Source of the DNA: Candidatus Dojkabacteria bacterium
Lineage (GTDB): Bacteria; Patescibacteriota; Dojkabacteria; J137
Assembly (NCBI GenBank): GCA_020429495.1
Contig: JAGQLJ010000097.1
Coordinates: 1 to 5,004, forward strand
Length of the DNA stretch: 5,004 nucleotides
Reading direction: 5' to 3'
A program made the position numbers and the translations under genes. This document shows, one piece after another, positions 3,532-5,004 of this stretch. Position 1 is the first letter of the stretch, and each line of letters starts with the position of its first letter. Under the pieces are notes generated by a model. That model was given only the letters and a program-made list of their open reading frames with translations. It was not told where the DNA came from and made no database searches.

Positions 3532-5001
3532 ATGAATAACGAAAAATATTATCAGACAACAACATTACCATATGTAAATGCTAACCCACATATTGGACAT
3601 ACACTTGAATTTGTTCAAGCGGATGTTGTTGCAAGATTTAAAAGAAAAAAGTTAGGAGAAGAGAACGTATGGTTTAATCTTGGGGCTGATGAGCATGGCT
3701 TAAAAATGTATCAAAAGGCAAAAGAAAAAGGAGTAACACCTCAAGAATATGTTGATGAGTATTCAAAAAACTGGAAAGAATTTTGCGATCTTTTTCTGAT
3801 TAGCTACGATACATTCTATAGAACTAGTGATCCATCTCATCATAAATTGGCTCAGGAATGGTGGCTTAGAAGTGAAGCTAATGGAGACATCTATAAAAAA
3901 GAATATACAGGCTTGTATTGTGTTGGTTGTGAAGAGTTTAAAACCGAAAAACAACTTGTTGATGGAAAATGCCCAGATCATGGAGTAGAACCAATTGTAG
4001 TTTCTGAAGAAAATTATTTCTTTAAACTATCAAAATATAGAGACGATTTATTAAAATGGCTTGATAGTGGCGAAATACTAAAACCTGATCATAAGAAAGC
4101 AGAGCTTAAAAATTGGATTTCAGCAATGGAAGATATTTCAATTTCTAGAGTTAAAGAAAAATTACCTTGGGGAATTGAAGTTCCTAGCGATCCAACTCAG
4201 GTAATGTATGTTTGGTTTGATGCTCTAACTGACTATATAAATGTACTAAAAGATCCAACAGAATTTGCACGTGAAGGGTTTGATAAAGATGCAGGTATAG
4301 ATAATTGGTGGCCAGGAGTACAATTTTTTGGACCAGACAATTTAAGATTCCAAGGAGGAGTTTGGCAAGGAATGTTAGCATCGTTTGGTGTAGCTCATAC
4401 TAGAAAGCTATTGAATCATGGAATGGTATTAGCCGCTGATGGAACAAAGATGAGTAAAACAAAAGGAAATGGTGTTTCGCCTTTTGAACAGCAAGAAAAG
4501 TATGGAACAGAAGCAGTTAGATTCTATCTTATTGCGGGAATCAGTACGTTTGCGGATAGTCCCTACAAAGAAGAAGACTTAAAAAATTTATACAATGCTC
4601 ATTTAGCAGATAATTTTGGAAATCTACTAAACAGAGTAATAGTTCTTTCAAATAAGTATGGAATAGATTATTCTGATTCAAATAATATAGATTCAGAATT
4701 TAAATCTAAGGTGGATGGTTTTGTTAGTGAAATTGAAAGCTTACTTGAAAAATTTGAGCTTCAAAGTGCAGTTCAAAAAATTATTGAACTAGCCTCTTTT
4801 GGTAATGAATATATCTCTGAACACCAACCATGGTCTAAAGAAAAAACAGAAAAAGAAAGAGAACAAATTCTTTCTAACCTGGCATACTTAATTAAAAATG
4901 TCGCTGAACAATATAGCTACATTATTCCTGAAAGTGCAAACAGGGCTTTAGATATGCTAATAAAAAAAGAGTCTGGAGTATTATTTGCAAAAATTGATTA
5001 A
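3532..5001 (+). CDS. metG: Methionyl-tRNA synthetase, 489 aa
   Basis: This class I synthetase charges tRNA-Met, including the initiator, with methionine and ATP in the cytoplasm. The Rossmann core starts with YYQTTTLPYVNANPHIGH, the HIGH motif being H20-I21-G22-H23, followed by GADEHG (51-56). The connective domain carries a single zinc knuckle, C130-x2-C133 and C147-x2-H150. YVWFDALTDY (226-235) and FFGPDNLRF (265-273) are the expected active-site stretches, although the usual GKD is GPD (P268). The KMSKS loop is KMSKT (306-310). The helical anticodon-binding domain begins near 350, with NFGNLLNRV (361-369) and the conserved HQPW (431-434). The protein ends at 489, so the C-terminal EMAPII-like tRNA-binding domain of some bacterial MetRS is absent; short forms like this are common. 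The ATG is preceded by an A-rich stretch without a Shine-Dalgarno sequence. Expression is probably governed by the upstream Met-codon attenuator. The gene appears complete, with TAA at 4999-5001. Confidence 0.97.
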   Translation: MNNEKYYQTTTLPYVNANPHIGHTLEFVQADVVARFKRKKLGEENVWFNLGADEHGLKMYQKAKEKGVTPQEYVDEYSKNWKEFCDLFLISYDTFYRTSDPSHHKLAQEWWLRSEANGDIYKKEYTGLYCVGCEEFKTEKQLVDGKCPDHGVEPIVVSEENYFFKLSKYRDDLLKWLDSGEILKPDHKKAELKNWISAMEDISISRVKEKLPWGIEVPSDPTQVMYVWFDALTDYINVLKDPTEFAREGFDKDAGIDNWWPGVQFFGPDNLRFQGGVWQGMLASFGVAHTRKLLNHGMVLAADGTKMSKTKGNGVSPFEQQEKYGTEAVRFYLIAGISTFADSPYKEEDLKNLYNAHLADNFGNLLNRVIVLSNKYGIDYSDSNNIDSEFKSKVDGFVSEIESLLEKFELQSAVQKIIELASFGNEYISEHQPWSKEKTEKEREQILSNLAYLIKNVAEQYSYIIPESANRALDMLIKKESGVLFAKID

Positions 5002-5004
5002 AAA

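Noticed and set aside
3763..3981. 72-codon minus-strand ORF
   Set aside because: It is entirely antisense to the conserved catalytic region of metG and shows no coding features.
4184..4381. 65-codon minus-strand ORF
   Set aside because: It is antisense to metG and its low-complexity Leu-rich product reflects the opposite-strand codons.
1..5004. CRISPR arrays, insertion sequences, attachment sites or UGA recoding
   Set aside because: I see no spaced direct repeats, no transposase or integrase and no terminal inverted repeats. TGA appears only as a stop, with tryptophan encoded by TGG.

Overview
The window is strongly AT-rich and compactly organised. Start codons mostly lack a Shine-Dalgarno sequence, one promoter implies a leaderless transcript, and two gene junctions are 1-bp TAATG overlaps. 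Together with the look of the proteins (a 489-residue MetRS without the C-terminal extension, a DUF2202 ferritin-like protein, small membrane proteins of unknown function) this suggests a Candidate Phyla Radiation bacterium. That is an inference from style, not from a marker gene. TGA is used as a stop and tryptophan is TGG, so there is no sign of the recoded UGA found in Gracilibacteria and SR1.

Layout. Positions 1-1861 (+) are the end of a tightly packed operon: the last codons of an upstream gene, a 45-residue orphan (30-167), a three-helix membrane protein (177-584) and a WecA/MraY-superfamily phosphoglycosyl transferase (584-1861). The transferase keeps most family motifs but lacks two normally conserved aspartates. 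Positions 1858-3223 lie on the - strand. In transcription order they hold a membrane-anchored DUF2202 protein, tRNA-Thr(CGU), and a 164-residue protein of unknown function whose stop codon overlaps the transferase stop. Positions 3224-3290 are a divergent promoter region with a perfect palindrome. Positions 3291-3396 form a short leader unit, followed by about 135 bp without a convincing gene and then metG (3532-5001).

The most interesting element is the metG leader. An extended -10 promoter puts the predicted start of transcription on the A of an ATG. That ATG opens a 15-codon ORF with three consecutive methionine codons. The ORF ends at the left edge of a 14-nt arm that can pair with the 5' half of a strong intrinsic terminator. 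A competing helix joins the start of the ORF to the same arm. This is the complete 1:2 / 2:3 / 3:4 logic of ribosome-mediated transcription attenuation, with Met codons as the sensor, placed in front of methionyl-tRNA synthetase. Uncharged elongator tRNA-Met would stall the ribosome, form the antiterminator and raise MetRS expression. The structures were paired by hand and the proposal is an inference. A second possible promoter downstream of the terminator (3502-3510) would allow some expression that bypasses the switch.
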